From Schistocerca nitens (taxonomy: Eukaryota; Arthropoda; Insecta; Orthoptera; Acrididae), in assembly GCF_023898315.1 (NCBI RefSeq), contig NC_064622.1:275147503-275211502 (forward strand): DNA of 64,000 bases, read 5' to 3'. The notes beneath the pieces are model-generated. The model searched no databases. It had not been told where the DNA came from and saw only the letters and a program-made list of their open reading frames with translations. Made by a program: the position numbers and the translations under genes. Of this stretch, positions 22,553-34,050 are shown piece after piece. Numbering within the stretch: position 1 is the stretch's first letter; every line of letters starts with the position of its first letter.

Positions 22553-23840
22553 TCCTGCACGTCTGCCCGAGTCACACTGGTCCATTACCTACGGTTTATA
22601 ACAACAACGTGAGCCGCAGGCAAATTTTACGGGTTGGTTGTGTTGTGCCGCGATATCGATATTGACGTTGAACCCGCGGGCCGACATGTTTCTAATGATA
22701 ATCGTTTCTGCAGAACACACTAATAATGTACATGACCTGTGGATATGCACGTCCTGTCTCTAGTCATTCAACATGTTCTGTTTTTTTTTCTGAACCTGAG
22801 TGTATTTTTAAACTCGTGCTCTGTAGTGTCAAGTTAGTATCTGTTAAATGTGAAGAACCTATTTTGATATGAAAATATGTAAATCTAGCTGCAGGGCAAA
22901 AAAACTATGTGAAAATTTAATTTCGAACGGAAATATGAAGCTCGCACTACACCATGCTAAATCCAGACTAGCCAGTACATCAAACAATTCGTCTGCGAGA
23001 AAGCAATCCGTTTTCGATGAAATTTACATATGCCATCTGGCTGCAGGACAAATGACTCAGATTAAAGTGTTAGCCCTGAATATTGTTAATCTTTATCTTT
23101 AGTCTTGCAAACAATCACTGTACCAGAACTATTACTGCAATTACAGAGCATATTAACATAAGAATTAACGTACCTGACTTTCTGATAAACGTACTTGAAA
23201 ATTCACGAGATAGCACTTCACAGAAATCTTCTACTGGTATTAAGCCTCAGAACTGATACTGTTATCACTTTCACAAAAACATTCTGACAATCACTGTGCC
23301 TTACAGTGGACTTCAACTTTGATGGTAATTAAATTTATTGGCCTACCTGTGAATACGCTCATCTGCTCTACAACTTGTGACTGTCAAAAATCAAATTTCA
23401 TTTAACGTACTGTAATGTGCAATGCAAGACGGTATCTTATCGGGTTTGATAAAATTTTCTCAGTACACAACTTTCGATGTGCAATGCGATGTGCAAACAC
23501 AGTCGTAAACGAAAAAATGAAAATGGGGAACTAATTTTAACAGCTGTTAAATGAGACCAAGGAATCAAAGTATAACTATGCTTCATTAAGCCATCACAAC
23601 AACACACCTTTTCATTAAGTTCTCACACCTAGACAGGAATATTTCTTAGCAACTCTTCTTGTAAAATTGTATACCTTGACACTTGTTTCAACTATAAGAT
23701 AAAATCATAAGTTGAGTTATAAAATTTCTACAGCAACCTACAACCATACGCAACGTTCTAACAATGATAAAGCTGCACAGTTAAAAATATAAAGAAAACT
23801 GGTTACCTTAAAAAGTTGGCTTTTATCATTCTTCCATTAA
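22553..23840. other. No recognisable feature
   Basis: About 1.3 kb, AT-rich. A 77-codon frame (22869-23102) shows no family motif. No repeat ends seen. Confidence 0.45.
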
Positions 23841-23842
23841 TA

Positions 23843-25220
23843 CACTACTGGCCATTAAAATTGATACACCAAGAAGAAATGCAGATGATAAACGGGTATT
23901 CATTGGACAAATATATTATACTAGAACTAACATGTGCATAGATCCTGTGAAATCAGTACCCTGAACAACCACCTCTGGCCGTAATAACAGCCTCGATACG
24001 CCTGGGCATTGAGTCAAACAGAGCTTGGATGGCGTGTACAGGTAGCTGCCCATGCAGCTTCAACACGATACCACAGTTCATCAAGAGCAGTGACTGGCGT
24101 ATTGTGACGAGCCAGTTGCTCGGCCACAATTGACCAGATGTTTTCAGTTGGTGAGAGATCTGAAAAATGTGCTGGCCAGGGCAGCAATCGAACATTTTCT
24201 GTGTCCAGAGAGGCCCATACAGGACCTGCAACATGCGGTCTGCATTATCCTGCTGAAATGTAGGGTTTCGCAGCGATCGAATGAAGGGGAGAGCCATGGG
24301 TCGTAACACATCTGAAATGTAACGTGTACTGTTCAAAGTGCCGTCAATGCGAACGAGAGGTGACCGAGACATGTAACCAATGGCACCCCATACCATCACG
24401 CCGGGCGATACGCCAGTATGGCGATGACGAATACACGCTTCCAATGTGCGTTCACCGCGATGTCGCCAAACACGGATGCGACCATCATGATGCTGTAAAC
24501 AAAACCTGGATTCATCCGAAAAAATGACGTTTTGCCATTCGTGCACCCTGGTTCGTCGTTGAGTACACAATCGCAGGCGCTCCTGTCTGTGATGCAGCGT
24601 CAAGGATAACCGCAGCCATGGTCTCCGAATTGATAGTCCATGCTGCTGCAAACGTCGTCGAACTGTTCGTGCAGATGGTTATTGTCTCGCAAACGTCCCC
24701 ATCTGTTGACTCAGGGATCGAGACGTGGCTGCACGATCCGTTACAGCCATGCGGATAAGATGCCTGTCATCTCGACTACCAGTGATACGAGGCCGTTGGG
24801 ATCCAGCACGGCGTTCCGTATTACCCTCCTGAACCCACCGATTCCATATTCTGCTAACAGTCATTGGATCTCGACCAACGCGAGCAGCAATGTCGCGAGA
24901 CGATAAACCGCAATCGCGATAAGCTACAATCCGACCTTTATCAAAGTCGGAAACGTGATGGTACGCATTTCTTCTCCTTACACAGGCATCACAACAACGT
25001 TTCACCAGGCAACGCCGGTCAACTGCTGTTTGTGTATGAGAAATAGGTTCGAAACTTTCCTCATGTCAACACGTTGTAGGTGTCGCCACCGGCGCCAGCC
25101 TTGTATGAATGCTCTGAAAAGCTAATCAGTTGCATATCATAGCATCTTCTTCCTGTCAGTTAAATTTCGCGTCTGTAGCACGTCATCTTCGTGGTGTAGC
25201 AATTTTAATGGCCAGTAGTG
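23843..25220 (-). mobile_element. Tc1 transposon, complete ends
   Basis: The ends are inverted repeats: the left starts CACTACTGGCCATTAAAATT and the right, reversed, is the same and continues GCTACACCACGAAGATG. TA flanks at 23841-23842 and 25221-25222. The length is 1,378 bp. A second copy of the same family lies at 57170-58569 on the other strand. Confidence 0.95.
23953..25005 (-). pseudogene. Tc1 transposase, one stop and frameshift(s)
   Basis: The N-terminus (from 25005) carries NAYHHVSDFDKGRIVAYRD and the helix-turn-helix DIAARVGRDPMTVSRIWNRW, ending at a TAA (24679-24681) where the copy at 57.4 kb has CAA. The catalytic half has VIFSDESRFCLQHHDGRIRV (first Asp) and PTFQQDNA (second Asp, near 24245). 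Directly after DNA a one-base deletion shifts the frame relative to the other copy, removing the SPDLSPIE block. The normal ending MPRRIEAVITARGGCSGY is regained at 23953-24010. Both lesions are small. Confidence 0.92.
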
Positions 25221-25222
25221 TA

Positions 25223-25724
25223 TATTTTCAGATGATCATTATCCTCCACTACACAGTAGACCAGCTTCCATTCTGTTCAAAACCAAGCACATTGCCAGAC
25301 TGCCCAACTCACACTGCTGCTCTGTTCAAATGAAGTAACCTCTCTGATCAACATCCCTGGTCTCAAACACAGTCTTACAAATAAGATGATTATGTCGACG
25401 TTACAGAGGTTGAGTACATTTATTAAATTCGCAACTTTTCTTAATATGCAAGTATAAATACAAAAAACGCCAAATACGGCATTTACCTCCACAAACACTG
25501 AAATCAACATGATAGTTGCTCGATCTGCTTCTGGCAGCCAGCCGCATCACTGGATTCGTCACCTCGTCAGCCAGTCACAGCAAAGGACATGTAACCGAGC
25601 TATCACGTACTGCATATCTAATTTCTACCGTGCTGTTAGGTCCCTGGCTACCCACAACCCCGTAATTCTTGATATATTCGGAGAAAATAGTCAAATATTT
25701 GTGACAACCATGATTATTAATTTG
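25223..25724. other. No recognisable feature
   Basis: AT-rich spacer of about 500 bp between two DNA transposons. No motif or repeat boundary. Confidence 0.45.
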
Positions 25725-25726
25725 TA

Positions 25727-27008
25727 AGGGTGAATCAAATGAAAACGAGACAGCTGGGAAAAAAGTGAGTAAAACGTTTTTTTTATTTCAAAAACAATCG
25801 CCTTAAGAGTTAATATAATTATCCCACTCTGAGACAAGACGGGCAATACCTTAATGGAAAAATGTCTGCTGTTGTCTACATGATTGTACCCAGGCGTGCA
25901 CCAGTCCGTCCAAAGCAAATCGACACCCCCGAATGTCTTTCTTCAGGGCTTCAGAAGCATGGAAATCGCAGGGGGAGAGTACGGGACAGTACGGAGGATG
26001 TTTAACCCTTTGACCACCAATTTTAATTCAAAAACGATAATGTAAGGCTATTTTAATTAATGTCTTAGTCGGAAGTAACAACACGAAAAGAATATTTCCC
26101 TCTATTTCGTTTTTATCCAAGGAGGTTTGGGGGGGGGGGGGGGGGTGGACATCCAGGATTACATAAGTACCTTTAGGGTTTCAGAAGACGACTACGCAAA
26201 AACTACAAGACACATTGGAAACGGAATCACGTCAGTGGACAGACCATCTCTCCAAGTATGTAATTCAGACTACAGGTGCTCAACATGGACTTCGTTTGTG
26301 ATGTGGCAAGCGTCAATTCTTGGTTGCAAGTCGTTGACGCGATGTGTCCGGGAAGGCGCGAAGGCAGCCCGCTTTGCGACTCTGGTAACTGGGTTGCCTT
26401 TCAGCAGGTGTGAACCAATTTGACGTGTCAATACGGTAATGAACCTTGTGGACAGCACAAGCTACAGATGCAATCTGTAACCTAAGAATTCTGCTAACCA
26501 TTAGTAAGCTTTCCTTTGTCCGTGGGACAATTGATAGATAATAATAACAAGCAACAAATTGCAATTGGTTCTCTGATAACCTGTCGTAGGACACATAAGT
26601 TCCATTGATAGTCAAAGGGTTAGGCAGTAAGGTCTTCCCAGCGACAACTTGGCAGAGCACTCGAAACAAACTTGGCAACATGTGGTCTGGTACAGGTTGC
26701 TACGAGTACGCTGCAGAACTTTCGCTGGGTACCCCTTACACGTCTTCCATACCGTCCCGATCTCTCCCCATACGATTTCCATGTTTTTGGACTCTGAAGA
26801 AAGACGTTGGTGGCTTTCAATCTGCTTCGGACACAGAGCTGCATCAATCACGTTCCCGTAGGCAACCGCAAACATTTTTGTATTAAAGGCATTTGCCATC
26901 TTGCCTCACAGTGGGATAAATGTATTAACCGTTAGAGCGGTTACTTTTCTAATAATAAACAGTTCACTTATTTTTCCCCAGCGGTCCCTTTTTCATTTGA
27001 CTGCCCCT
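25727..27008 (-). mobile_element. Internally deleted mariner
   Basis: The inverted ends share TCAAATGAAAA(C/A) and a (C/G)CTGGG block, with TA at 25725-25726 and 27009-27010. The minus strand retains the C-terminal catalytic block (CPVLSPCDFHASEALKKDIR, with RLVSEWDNYIN before a stop region near 25800) and an N-terminal open frame from 26899. The middle, with the first two catalytic Asp blocks, is missing. In its place is the piggyBac-like element 26006-26619. Without that insert about 670 bp remain. Confidence 0.8.
26006..26619. mobile_element. piggyBac-like non-autonomous element
   Basis: The ends are CCCTTTGACCACCAA on the left and, reversed, CCCTTTGACTATCAA on the right. The left is preceded by TTAA (26002-26005); the right is followed by TTAG (26620-26623), one base from the expected TTAA. 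CCC ends with a TTAA target are diagnostic of the piggyBac superfamily. The 614-bp interior has no piggyBac transposase. It does contain, on the minus strand at 26270-26330, RIDACHITNEVHVEHL, which matches the C-terminal ending of the transposase at 16157 (RLDVCRITKGAHIEHL). A run of G at 26129-26145 lies inside. Confidence 0.8.
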
Positions 27009-27010
27009 TA

Positions 27011-27436
27011 TACTTGCTGCTCGTTTCACTCGCAGCAATTTAAGTTGTCCTAGTAGGCCCCAGCCTAACCACAACATCAGTCCAATGTCCTGTGCTGTGG
27101 TTCGATGATGTGGTCAAATATCTGTGCTGTGATTGGCTGACGACTTCATTTGTCCTGTACTGTGATCGGCGGACACGAGTAAACTGAGCAGCTGCCATAT
27201 TGATTTCAGTGTCTGACACGCTAACGTGCCGTAATTAGCTGTTTTTCTATATGTACTTGAGTATTACGAAAATATTCAGTTTCATTGACACACCATATTA
27301 AAGATCTCCGAAAAATGAGTCATTTGTGGTACGGATTGTTGTCCTAAGGTCTAGCGAATGCGACATCAGTCTATAAAACCTCTAATCAAATTGGTTCCAG
27401 AAACATTTGCCCATTCAGTGGCCAGTCCTCTACAAA
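27011..27436. other. No recognisable feature
   Basis: About 425 bp without recognisable motif or coding frame. Confidence 0.4.
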
Positions 27437-28545
27437 CTATGATGTGAGGAAATGAGGATCTGTATAGTTACACTCTTCACCTACGTATGTGCAATACATT
27501 GCATTTATTAACGTTCATGGTCGACTTCTAGTCCCTACGACAGTTGCAGATTACTTACAAGGGAACATCGCCATCGCACCCCCCTCAGATTTAGTTATAA
27601 GTTGGCACAGTGGATAGGCCTTGAAAAACTGAACACAGATCAATCGAGGAAACAGGAAGAAGTTGTGTGGAACTATGAAAAAATAAGCAAAATATACAAA
27701 CTGGGTCGTCCATGCGTAAGTTAGGCAATATCAAGGGCAATCTGAGGTCTGGAGCGCCGTGGTCCCGTGGTTAGCGTGAACAGCTGCGGAACGAGAGATC
27801 TTTAGTTCAAATCTGCCCTCGACTGAAAATTTTGCTTTCTTTATTTTCGCAAAATTATGATCTGTCCGTTCGTTCATTGACGTCTCTGTTCACTGTAATA
27901 AGTTTAGTGTCTGTGTTTTGCGACCGCACCGCAAAACCGTGCGATTAGTTGACGAAAGGACGTGCCTCTCCAATGGGAACCGAAAACATTTGATCGCAAG
28001 GTCATAGGTCAACCGATTCCTCCACAGGAAAACACGTCTGATATATTCTATACGACACTGGTGACAGCATGTGCGTCACATGACAGGAATATGTTGTCGA
28101 CCCACCTAACTAGTACACTTGGCGAATGGGTAAAAAGAGTCTTCTACCTTGCCCGATTTAGGTTTTCTTGTGGATGTAATAATCACTCCAAAAAAAGTGA
28201 TGAAAACATAAGAGTTTGTCACATAAACTGAAAATAAAAAGTTAAAATTTTCGGTCGAGTGAAGATTTGAACCAAAGACCTTTCGTTCCGCAGCTGCTCA
28301 CGCTAACCACGGGACCACGGCGCTCCTCATCTCAGACTGGCCTTATTATTGCTTATATTACACGTGGACGACCCAGTTTGTATATTTTTACTTATTTTTT
28401 CATAGTTCCACACAACTTCTTCCTGTTTTCTCGATCGATCTGTGTTCAGTTTTTCAAGGCCTATCCACTGTGCCAACTTATAACTAAATCTGAGGGGGGT
28501 GCGATGGGGAGGTTCCCTTGTTAGCAACTGCGCAGTCAGCTACAT
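27437..28545. repeat. Tc1 end remnant, split by a fold-back element
   Basis: 27437-27557 matches the segment just inside the left end of the Tc1 at 30008-30125 (GAGGATCTGTATAGTTACA, then TACGTATGTGCA, then a CTAGTCCCT/CCAGTCCCT block). The short piece 28524-28545 probably continues it. The fold-back element 27558-28520 sits between the two pieces. No coding region remains. Confidence 0.55.
27558..28520. mobile_element. Fold-back element with ~290-bp arms and TTA duplication
   Basis: The left arm (27558 to about 27850) and right arm (about 28220-28520) are inverted copies starting CAAGGGAAC and including CCCCCTCAGATTTAGTTATA. The flanks are TTA at 27555-27557 and 28521-28523. A 3-bp TWA duplication is typical of PIF/Harbinger, so a Harbinger-like MITE is a reasonable inference. 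Each arm holds a tRNA-like stretch: GTGGTCCCGTGGTTAGCGTG followed by a B-box-like AGTTCAAATC or GGTTCAAATC. The 370-bp centre contains an 89-codon frame without known motifs. Confidence 0.8.
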
Positions 28546-28546
28546 A

Positions 28547-29891
28547 CAGGACGTGACAAAAGTCATGCAACAGCAATACGCACATATAGAGATGGGGGTA
28601 GTATCGCGTACACAAGGTATAAAGGGCATCGCATTGGTGGAGCTGTCGTTTGTGCTTAGGTGAGTCCTGTGGGAAGCGTTCCGACGGGAATTAACAGACT
28701 TGGAACGCGGAATAGTAGACGGAGCCCGACGCTTGGAACATTCCATTACGGAAATTGTTAGAGAATTCAATATTGTGAGATCCACATTATCAAGAGTGTG
28801 ACGAGAATAGAAAATTTCAGGCATTACCTGTCACCAAGGAAACGCAGTGGCCGATGGCCTTCACTTAACGACCAAGAGCGGCGATAATTGGGTGGAATTG
28901 TCAGTGCCAACAGGCAATCAACATTCCTTGAAATAACTGCAGAAATCAACGCGGGACGCACGACGAACGTATCCGTTACGACAGTGTGGCTCTGCAGTCA
29001 CGGACTGCGCAGCTGGTCCCGGCGGAGATTCGAGTCCTCCCTCGGGCATGGGTGGGTGTGTTTGTTCTTAGGATAATTTAAGTTAAGTAGTGTGTAAGCT
29101 TAGGGACTGATGACCTTAAGTCCCATAAGATTTCATACACATTTGAACATTTTTTTGACAGTGTAGCAACACTGGACGTTAATGACCTTTGGCTACAGAC
29201 GAGAGACGCGAGTGCCTATGCCAATAGCTCCTCTCCTGGGCTCGTGACCATATCGGTTGCATCCTAGACGGATGAGAAACGGTGGCGTGGTCAGAAGAGT
29301 CCCGATTTCGGTTGGTAAGGACTGATCGTAGTGTTCGAATGTGGTGCAGAACCCACGAAGCCCCGGATCCAAGTTGTGAACCAGGAACTGTGCAAGCAGC
29401 TGGTGACTCCATAATGTAATGGGCTGTCTTTACATGTGATGGACTGGGTCTTCTGGTCCAAGTGAACCGATCACTGACTGGAAACGGTTATGTTCGGCTA
29501 CCTGGAGACCATCTGCAGCTATTCATGAATTCTATGTGCCCAAACAACGATGGAATTTTTATGGATGACCATGTGACATGTCACCGGGTCACAGTTGTTC
29601 GCGATTCGTTTGAAGTACATTCTGGATTATTCGACCGAATGATTTGTCCATCCATATAACGCGACATGAATCCCATCGAATATTTATGGAACAAGATCGA
29701 GAGGTCAATTCATGCACAAAATCCTGTACCGGCAAGACTTTCACAATTATGGACGGCTATAGAGGCAGCATGACTCGATTTTTCTACAGGAGACTTCCAA
29801 CGACTTCTTGAGTCCCTGCTACGCCGAGGTGCTCCAAGATGAGATCCGAAACGATATTAGAAGGAATGCCATGACTTTCTTCACCCCAATG
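28547..29891 (+). mobile_element. Tc1-like element, decayed, with SINE
   Basis: The left end CAGGACGTGACAAAAGTCAT pairs with the right end, whose reverse complement is CATTGGGGTGAAGAAAGTCATG. TA lies at 28545-28546 and 29892-29893. The plus-strand transposase begins RRELTDLERGIVDGARRLEH with helix-turn-helix REFNIVRSTLSRV, then a stop. It is cut by a SINE at 28988-29156. It continues with VQVNRSLTGNGYVRLPGDHL and NPIEYLWNKIERSIHAQN, and ends near a QRLLESLLRRGAPR block. Many stops. Confidence 0.82.
28988..29156 (+). mobile_element. SINE type 2, 5'-truncated
   Basis: Contains the GGTCCCGGCGGAGATTCGAG head part with a B-box-like ATTCGAGTCC, CTCGGGCATGGG, and the type-2 body (TTAGGATAATTTAAGTTAAG, GGGACTGATGACC), ending ACATTTGAACATTTTTTT. 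The 8-bp duplication GACAGTGT lies at 28980-28987 and 29157-29164. Confidence 0.9.
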
Positions 29892-30821
29892 TAATCTTTG
29901 GTCTACGAAGTTACTTTGGTCAGTATACAACCGTCAAATATAACTCTGCATTTCCTGCAAATTATAGTTGCAATTTCAGTTTACGATAGCAAAAAGAATT
30001 TTTGTTACACTGATGTGACGGACTGAGGATCTGTATAGTTACAGTCTCCATCCACGTATGTGCAGTTGAGTCCATTTATCAACGGTCAGGGTCAATCGCC
30101 AGTCCCTGAGACAATCGCAGGTTACGTGGGATAACTGCTAATATCCTATCGGACCACCTTTTGCTCGGCGTAGTCCAGCAACACGACGTGGCATGGATCC
30201 AACAAGTCGTCGTAAGTCACCTGCAGAAATATTAAGCATTGTGCTTCAATAGCCAACCATAATTGCGAAAGTGTTGTTGGTGCAGGATTTCTTACACGAA
30301 CCGATTTCTAGATTATGTCCCACAAATGTGAGCATTTGTGGCCCGGAGGCATAGCACATTGTTATCCATGAAAATTCATCGTTGTCTGGGAACATTAAGT
30401 CCACGAATGGCTGCAAATGGTCTCGAATTAACTGAACATAATCATTTCCAGTCAGCGATCGATTCACTTGGACCAGACGACCTGAGCCGTGCGTGGCTCG
30501 TGTTCGTGCCATTTGTTATTTGACATCCTGTTTTTGCCGTACTGCCACCTCGTTATGTTAGTTTCAATTACTTGTGTCAAGTTGCTGCTTTCCCTGCCCG
30601 TGAGCGGCAGCAGCAGCGCTTATCGAAATAAGCCCTCCGTATTATCTTTGCTGGACTGCTATTACTTCCCGGTCGTCTTGTGTCTACCAGTCAGTTGGAA
30701 CATGCCAGCAGTTAGTTCGGACCTGGCAGTGTTTGAGTTGGCACGTGGCACAAGTTTAGTCGGGGCGCGGCAGCAGTAAGGTCCGGACCGCCATGGCTCG
30801 CCCGACGGTTGCCGACACATA

Positions 30822-32349
30822 CAGGGTGTTTCAAAAATGACCGGTATATTTGAAACGGCAATAAAAACTAAACGAGCAGCGATAGAAATACACCGTTTGT
30901 TGCAATATGCTTGGGACAACAGTACATTTTCAGGCGGACACACTTTCGAAATTACAGTAGTTACAATTTTCAACAACAGATGGCACTGCAAGTGATGTGA
31001 AAGATATAGAAGACAACGCAGTCTGTGGGTGCGCCATTCTGTACGTCGTCTTTCTGCTGTAAGCGTGTGCTGTTCACAACGTGCAAGTGTGCTGTAGACA
31101 ACATGGTTTATTCCTTAGAACAGAGGATTTTTCTGGTGTTGGAATTCCACCGCCTAGAACACAGTGTTGTTGCAACAAGACGAAGTTTTCAACGGAGGTT
31201 TAATGTAACCAAAGGACCGAAAAGCGATACAATAAAGGATCTGTTTGAAAAATTTCAACGGACTGGGAACGTGACGGATGAACTTGCTGGAAAGGTAGGG
31301 CGACCGCGTACGGCAACCACAGAGGGCAACGCGCAGCTAGTGCAGCAGGTGATCCAACAGCGGCCTCGGGTTTCCGTTCGCCGTGTTGCAGCTACGGTCC
31401 AAATGACGCCAACGTCCACGTATCGTCTCATGCGCCAGAGTTTACACCTCTATCCATACAAAATTCAAACGCGGCAACCCCTCAGTGCCGCTACCATTGC
31501 TGCACGAGAGGCATTCACTAACGATATAGTGCACAGGATTGATGACGGCGATATGCATGTGGGCAGCATTTGGTTTACTGACGAAGCTTATTTTTACCTG
31601 GACGGCTTCGTCAATAAACAGAACTGGCGCATATGGGGAACCGAAAAGCCCCATGTTGCAGTCCCATCGTCCCTGCATCCTCAAAAAGTACTGGTCTGGG
31701 CCGCCATTTCTTCCAAAGGAATCATTGGCCCATTTTTCAGATCCGAAACGATTACTGCATCACGCTATCTGGACATTCTTCGTGAATTTGTGGCGGTACA
31801 AACTGCCTTAGACGACACTGCGAACACCTCGTGGTTTATGCAAGACGGCCGACGTCTTTAATTTCCTGAATGAATATTTCGATGATCGTGTGATTGCTTT
31901 GGGCTATCCGAAACATACAGGAGGCGGCGTGGATTGGCCTCCCTATTCGCCAGACATGAACCCCTGTGACTTCTTTCTGTGGGGACAATTGAATGACCAG
32001 GTGTACCGCCAGAATCCAGAAACAATTGAACAGCTGAAGCAGTACATCTCATCTGCATGTGAAGCCATTCCGCCAGACACGTTGTCAAAGGTTTCGGGTA
32101 ATTTCATTCAGAGACTACGCCATATTATTGCTACGCATGGTGGATATGTGGAAAATATCGTACTATAGAGTTTCCCAGACCGCAGCGCCATCTGTTGTTG
32201 AAAATTGTAACTACTGTAATTTCGAAAGTTTGTCTGCCTGAAAATGTACTGTTGTCCCAAGCATATTGCAACAAACGGTGTATTTCTATCGCTGCTCGTT
32301 TAGTTTTTATTGCCGTTTCAAATATACCGGTCATTTTTGAAACACCCTG
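30822..32349 (+). mobile_element. Tc1/mariner element with ~168-bp near-identical terminal repeats
   Basis: The left 168 bp (CAGGGTGTTTCAAAAATGAC to the AACAGATGGC region) is repeated inverted at the right end with very few differences. TA lies at 30820-30821 and 32350-32351. The length is 1,528 bp. It is inserted in the LTR-like element. The arms are so alike that this is one of the youngest DNA transposons in the window. Confidence 0.95.
31103..32168 (+). pseudogene. Transposase, intact except for one small deletion
   Basis: The start is set at the ATG at 31103 (MVYSLEQRIFLVLEFHRLEH); an upstream in-frame ATG at 31025 gives a leader without family similarity. Helix-turn-helix parts: VVATRRSFQRRFNV and VSVRRVAATVQMTPTSTYRL. 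Catalytic blocks: VGSIWFTDEAYFYLDGFVNK (first Asp), SWFMQDG (second) near 31835-31852, and WPPYSPDMNPCDFFLWGQLN (third). Directly after MQDG a short deletion shifts the frame, giving a stop at 31859-31861; the correct frame resumes at once and ends HGGYVENIVL. Only this lesion is visible. Confidence 0.93.
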
Positions 32350-33344
32350 TATGATTGGAGTGGGGACGACTTCGGTTGGTCGTCGGTCGGTCGTCTTGCC
32401 GGACGACGCGTATTTGGCCGGCGATCGCTTATGGGTTGGCTGTGTGTGCCGACTCGTGATTCGTCCCTGTTACTGTACAGACACTGCCGTTAGCATTGTC
32501 TAGCTCTTCGTGCAAGTGTTCTTGAAACTGTGTGTAGTTTGTGTGATTTTGACTGACAAGTTATTTTAAATGTTGTCGGCGTACTGTCTCTGAGGAGTCG
32601 ATCGGTTGGCATGGAGCAGTGAGGAATTCTCGGCGGGGCATAGTTTAGCCGGGGCCTGAAGGCGGTCTCTACGCGGTGTCGGAGAGTCTGGCGCTGTTCC
32701 CATTGCTACGAGGTCCGTGGCGCACCGATCCTGGACACGAAAGTTGAGTTTGGATTTAATTTACCAGCAAGTCAAGACTGTTCACATTGTGCCATTTGGT
32801 TCTCGTTGTTGGTTGTTGGGACATTCCCGCCAGAAACAACGTGTGTGTTCGAGTTGGCGAAGGTTTAGCCACCGTCCGGTGGAGTCTAACTGTATTTCCA
32901 TGTTTGCAATTGAAGTGCACCAGCGGAATTTTCTGCCTTGTGGCCGTTAACGTTCCGGTTACCTGCCCTGGCCGTTGACGTAAATTTAGGCAGTGTCCTT
33001 TCCTCGCCGTGTTGTCGCTGTCCAGCATAGTGTGTATGCTTGGTTGTGGACGTCCATGCCTTTTACGTTTGCATTGAACTCCCGATTGTGTGCTAGTCAA
33101 GTGGAGTGTAAGCTACCTTGTCAGTGGGTCTGTTGACTGTCTGTTGGTTGGGTTGTCGTCGGATCGAGAATGGTTGGGCCGACTGCTTGTCTCACCTAAG
33201 TGAACGTTAGTATTTCAAGTGCTGGCAGACCCCCGAAACTTCAGAGCGCTGTTAGCTGCACTGCATTTTTTTATTTTCTGTTGTGTGTATTTGTATGGCT
33301 CATAGCCGATGGTTTTTAATTAAAGTCGACTTGTTTTTAGTGGT
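32350..33344. other. Interior of the LTR-like insertion, no coding signal
   Basis: About 1 kb of GT-rich sequence with many GTCGG/GGTCGT words. Short frames on both strands have no recognisable motif. It belongs to the 30483-34258 insertion by position. Confidence 0.5.
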
Positions 33345-34050
33345 GATTTAAGTTATGGGCCTTCAGCCGTTTTAAGATTAGAAGTTTCTTGCTTGCCAGG
33401 TGTTAGATTGTTTGGGCCTTCAACCTGATTACTATACTGTTTAAAGATAAAGCCTTGGGCCTTCTGCCTACTAAAAATTATTTTAGTTGTGTTTTAAGTC
33501 ATGGGCCTTCAGCCGGTTTAAAATTAAAATTCCTTGCTTTTCAAGTGTTAGATTGTTTGGGCCTTCAGCCTAATTAAAATATTGTTTAAAGATAAAGCCT
33601 TGGGCCTTCTGCCTACTAAAACTTATTTTAGTTATGTTTTAAGTTATGGGCCTTCAGCCGTTTTAAAAGTACTTGTCAAGTGTTAGATTGTTTGGGGCCT
33701 TCAGCCTAGTTTAAGATAAGGCTTTGTTGTTTAAATTTATTTTACCTTGAGTTTTAAGTCATGGGGCCTTCAGCCGTTTTTAAATTAAGGATCTTTGCCT
33801 TCGAGCCTCAGACTCTTTGCGGCCTTCAGCCTAATTGAAGATAAGGCCTTTTGCCTTGTGTTTTTTTATTTAATTTTACCTTGATTCTTAAATCATTGGC
33901 TTTCAGCAGTCCTTAAATTAAGGTTGTTGCTTTTCAAGTGTTAGATTTTTGGGCCTTCAGCCAAATTATAGCAGTTACTTAACATGAGGTCTTCTGCCTT
34001 CCAAATATTCTTTTTGGGGTCTGGATTTTGAGTTAATGGCTTTCAGCCTT
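33345..34050. repeat. Degenerate tandem repeats built on GGGCCTTCAGCC
   Basis: About six units of roughly 120-150 bp, starting near 33350, 33497, 33635, 33757, 33890 and 34030, each opening with TTTTAAGT(C/T)ATGGGCCTTCAGCC or a variant. Each unit holds further copies of the motif as GGGCCTTCAACC or GGGCCTTCTGCC, linked by T-rich DNA (TTAGATTGTTT, TTAAAGATAA). Unit length and sequence drift from left to right. No open frame runs through it. Confidence 0.85.

Noticed and set aside
33345..34050. CRISPR-like array
   Set aside because: Units are degenerate, spacing varies and the linkers themselves are repeated; the genome is arthropod.
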